Shown here: positions 5,162-6,402 of the stretch, piece by piece
How the letters are laid out: the number at the start of each line of letters is the position of its first letter
Numbering within the stretch: position 1 is the stretch's first letter
DNA from: Terriglobia bacterium
GTDB taxonomy: Bacteria; Acidobacteriota; Terriglobia; UBA7540
DNA: 6,402 nucleotides
Reading direction: 5' to 3'
Assembly: GCA_030049455.1 (NCBI GenBank)
Contig: JASIKV010000231.1
Span: forward strand, 1 to 6,402
The notes under the pieces: generated by a model
Databases searched by the model: none
The model's input: the letters and a program-made list of their open reading frames with translations, nothing else
What the model was told of the DNA's origin: nothing
Position numbers and translations under genes: made by a program

Positions 5162-6202
5162 TCAACACTTCCGAAAGACAAGGTCGGAGCCTTTCGCGAA
5201 TACACCGAGGGAATCGCCGGCGGTGACCTGTCCGGTCGCCATCAGGCGATAGAGCGGATCCTGAAGCTCGCAAGCCAGGGTGTGGTGGAGGTTTGCCGCG
5301 CCGTACTCCATGTCGCAGCCGTGCTGGAGCAGCAGCGATTTGGCTCGACTCGAGAAGTCCACCTGAAATGGGGTGCTGGAATGGCGGGCAAAGATGCGGC
5401 TGACCTTGGCCAGTTCGAGTTCCAGAATGTTTCGCAGGTGCGCCGGACGAAGCGGCTGGTAGACAACCGTATCCTCAATGCGGCGCAGAAACTCGGGAGG
5501 GAAGTGGCGCTTCAGGGCGCGCAGGGATACGGCGCGAAAGTGGCGGGCTTTGGCTTCCTCCTGGCCGGCGGGCGGGACAAAACCGGAGGAGCCCGCGGCA
5601 CTCAGGCTGTCTTTGCTGCCGATGTTGCTGGTGAAAAAGAAGAGGCACGAGGAGAAATCCACATGGCGGTTGCGCCCATCGTTCATCTCCGCGCGATCCA
5701 GGATGCCCAGCAGCAGGGAATACAAGGAGTGATGGGCCTTCTCGATTTCATCGAAGAGGACGAGCGTATAGGGGAATTCCGGCGTGCGGCAGCGCTCCAG
5801 GTTTTCGCGGGTGAAAACGGGCTCAGTGTCGGCATGTCCGATGTAGCCGGGCGGCGCGCCAATCAGCCTGGCGATTTCGTGCTGCTGCTGAAACTCCGCG
5901 CAATTGATCTTCAGCAAGGCGCCGGGGCTCCCCAGCAGGACGTCCGCCAGAGCTTCAACGGAATGAGTCTTTCCGCAGCCGGGCGGACCAAGCAGGAGCA
6001 TCGAGCCCATGGTTCTTTGAGGTTGGCATGCCTGCACCTCGATGCGCTGGAGCAGACGCAGGATGGCCTCCGTAGCCTGCGGCTGACCTACGACTTGAGC
6101 TGTCCAGCGCCGGGCCACGTGGTCCAGCCATGAGCTTCGCGCGGAGGTCCGCAGCGTGACCCATCCTTTCGCTTCTTGTTGCAAACCGGCGCTGGTCGGC
6201 AT
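5162..6202 (-). CDS. Stand-alone AAA+ ATPase resembling the second ATPase domain of ClpB/ClpA
   Basis: A 346-residue protein with a single AAA+ module of the Clp/Hsp100 D2 type. VVGQPQATEAI (about 37-47) opens the domain. Walker A is GPPGCGKT (72-79) and Walker B is LVLFDE (147-152). The pore-loop segment GAPPGYIGH (115-123) keeps the aromatic residue used in substrate threading, sensor 1 is FTSNIGS (Asn193), and PEFLRRIED (236-244) carries the arginine finger. The small C-terminal domain has MEYGAANLHHTLACELQDPL where ClpB has YGARPLKR, so the sensor-2 arginine is replaced by alanine. There is no N domain, first ATPase domain, coiled-coil M domain or clear IGF/IGL ClpP-docking loop. It is probably an unfoldase or remodelling ATPase for unknown clients. 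The ATG at 6202 has GGGGGAG with a 7-base gap; an in-frame ATG at 6376 would add 58 residues without domain character. TGA is followed by the inverted-repeat element. Confidence 0.87.
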   Translation of the reverse strand: MPTSAGLQQEAKGWVTLRTSARSSWLDHVARRWTAQVVGQPQATEAILRLLQRIEVQACQPQRTMGSMLLLGPPGCGKTHSVEALADVLLGSPGALLKINCAEFQQQHEIARLIGAPPGYIGHADTEPVFTRENLERCRTPEFPYTLVLFDEIEKAHHSLYSLLLGILDRAEMNDGRNRHVDFSSCLFFFTSNIGSKDSLSAAGSSGFVPPAGQEEAKARHFRAVSLRALKRHFPPEFLRRIEDTVVYQPLRPAHLRNILELELAKVSRIFARHSSTPFQVDFSSRAKSLLLQHGCDMEYGAANLHHTLACELQDPLYRLMATGQVTAGDSLGVFAKGSDLVFRKC

Positions 6203-6342
6203 GCCAATTCTCCCCCGGGCACAGTCAAGGATTTCGCTCCGCCCACAGAATCGGCGGGGCCTGATACATTCCTTTTCATCGGCGGGAGGCGGCGGGAACA
6301 TGAGATGACCTGTTAACTTTATCGACAACCCGCCGGATGGCC

Positions 6343-6370
6343 TTGACACCTGGCCGGAATTTGCAATAAT
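6343..6370 (+). promoter_or_regulatory. Sigma70 promoter for a rightward gene at the edge
   Basis: A consensus -35 TTGACA (6343-6348) is followed after 16 bp by AATAAT (6365-6370), which is preceded by TGC, giving an extended -10. The predicted start of transcription (about 6377) is only about three bases before an ATG at 6380, which would make the message nearly leaderless. It diverges from the AAA+ gene, 177 bp between start codons. Confidence 0.55.
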
Positions 6371-6379
6371 TCTCACTCC

Positions 6380-6402
6380 ATGAAAATGAACAGGGTTTCC
6401 GT
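6380..6402 (+). CDS. Possible first codons of a gene running off the right edge
   Basis: ATG at 6380 reads MKMNRVS and continues past the window. The basic start would suit a signal peptide, but seven residues are too few to identify anything. The only support is the promoter just upstream. There is no ribosome site before this ATG or the in-frame one at 6386, so the real start may lie further right, beyond the window. Confidence 0.35.

Noticed and set aside
5090..6133. 347-codon open frame on the plus strand
   Set aside because: It lies almost wholly opposite the AAA+ gene, whose Walker and sensor motifs are unmistakable. The plus-strand translation shows no domain and is a codon-bias shadow.
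1..6402. CRISPR array, rRNA, tRNA, complete insertion sequence or prophage genes
   Set aside because: No regularly spaced direct repeats, cloverleaf, rRNA core sequence, transposase, integrase or phage structural gene was found on either strand.

Overview
The window is GC-rich bacterial DNA (roughly 55-60 % GC by eye) carrying six well-supported protein genes and fragments of genes at one or both edges. The mix is a DUF3365/HAMP haem-sensor protein, a chromosomal radical SAM enzyme with the N-terminal style I associate with Acidobacteriota, an extended -10 of the GTGGTACAAT type, and an intergenic inverted repeat built on an AATTCA(A/G)ACTG core. It suggests a soil or sediment Acidobacteriota-like chromosome. 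That placement is inference from style and not a database result.

Layout. Plus strand, left part: the 3' two-thirds of an MFS transporter (to 923); a promoter region with two inverted repeats (1003-1047); a ChpS/ChpB (MazE/MazF-type) toxin-antitoxin pair whose genes overlap by one base (1060-1649); and a membrane-anchored alpha/beta hydrolase with its own extended -10 element, a 12-bp palindrome and a strong GGAGG site (1688-2660). The hydrolase converges on a block of three minus-strand genes. In their own order of transcription these are a stand-alone ClpB-D2-like AAA+ ATPase (6202 down to 5162), a DUF3365 c-type haem sensor with HAMP but no output domain (4721 down to 3843), and a radical SAM protein with a cysteine-rich C terminus (3667 down to 2696). 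At the right edge a consensus-like sigma70 promoter points rightwards into a gene whose first codons are just visible.

The 440-bp gap between the AAA+ gene and the sensor gene is the most structured non-coding DNA here. It holds a 182-bp element (4963-5144) bounded by imperfect 22-bp inverted repeats and packed with perfect hairpins, and next to it two interleaved inverted repeats (4895-4958) whose pairing order is that of a pseudoknot. A perfect extended -10 (TGATATAAT, minus strand) serves the sensor gene.

The toxin-antitoxin pair is a self-contained operon. I see no convincing evidence that the other genes form one known pathway. The sensor and the radical SAM gene are co-oriented and 175 bp apart (127 bp if the longer radical SAM start is used), so co-transcription is possible. 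Points most worth a second look are the AAA+ protein that has lost the sensor-2 arginine, the sensor that ends after its HAMP domain, the inverted-repeat element, and a T9 tract near the start of the hydrolase gene.
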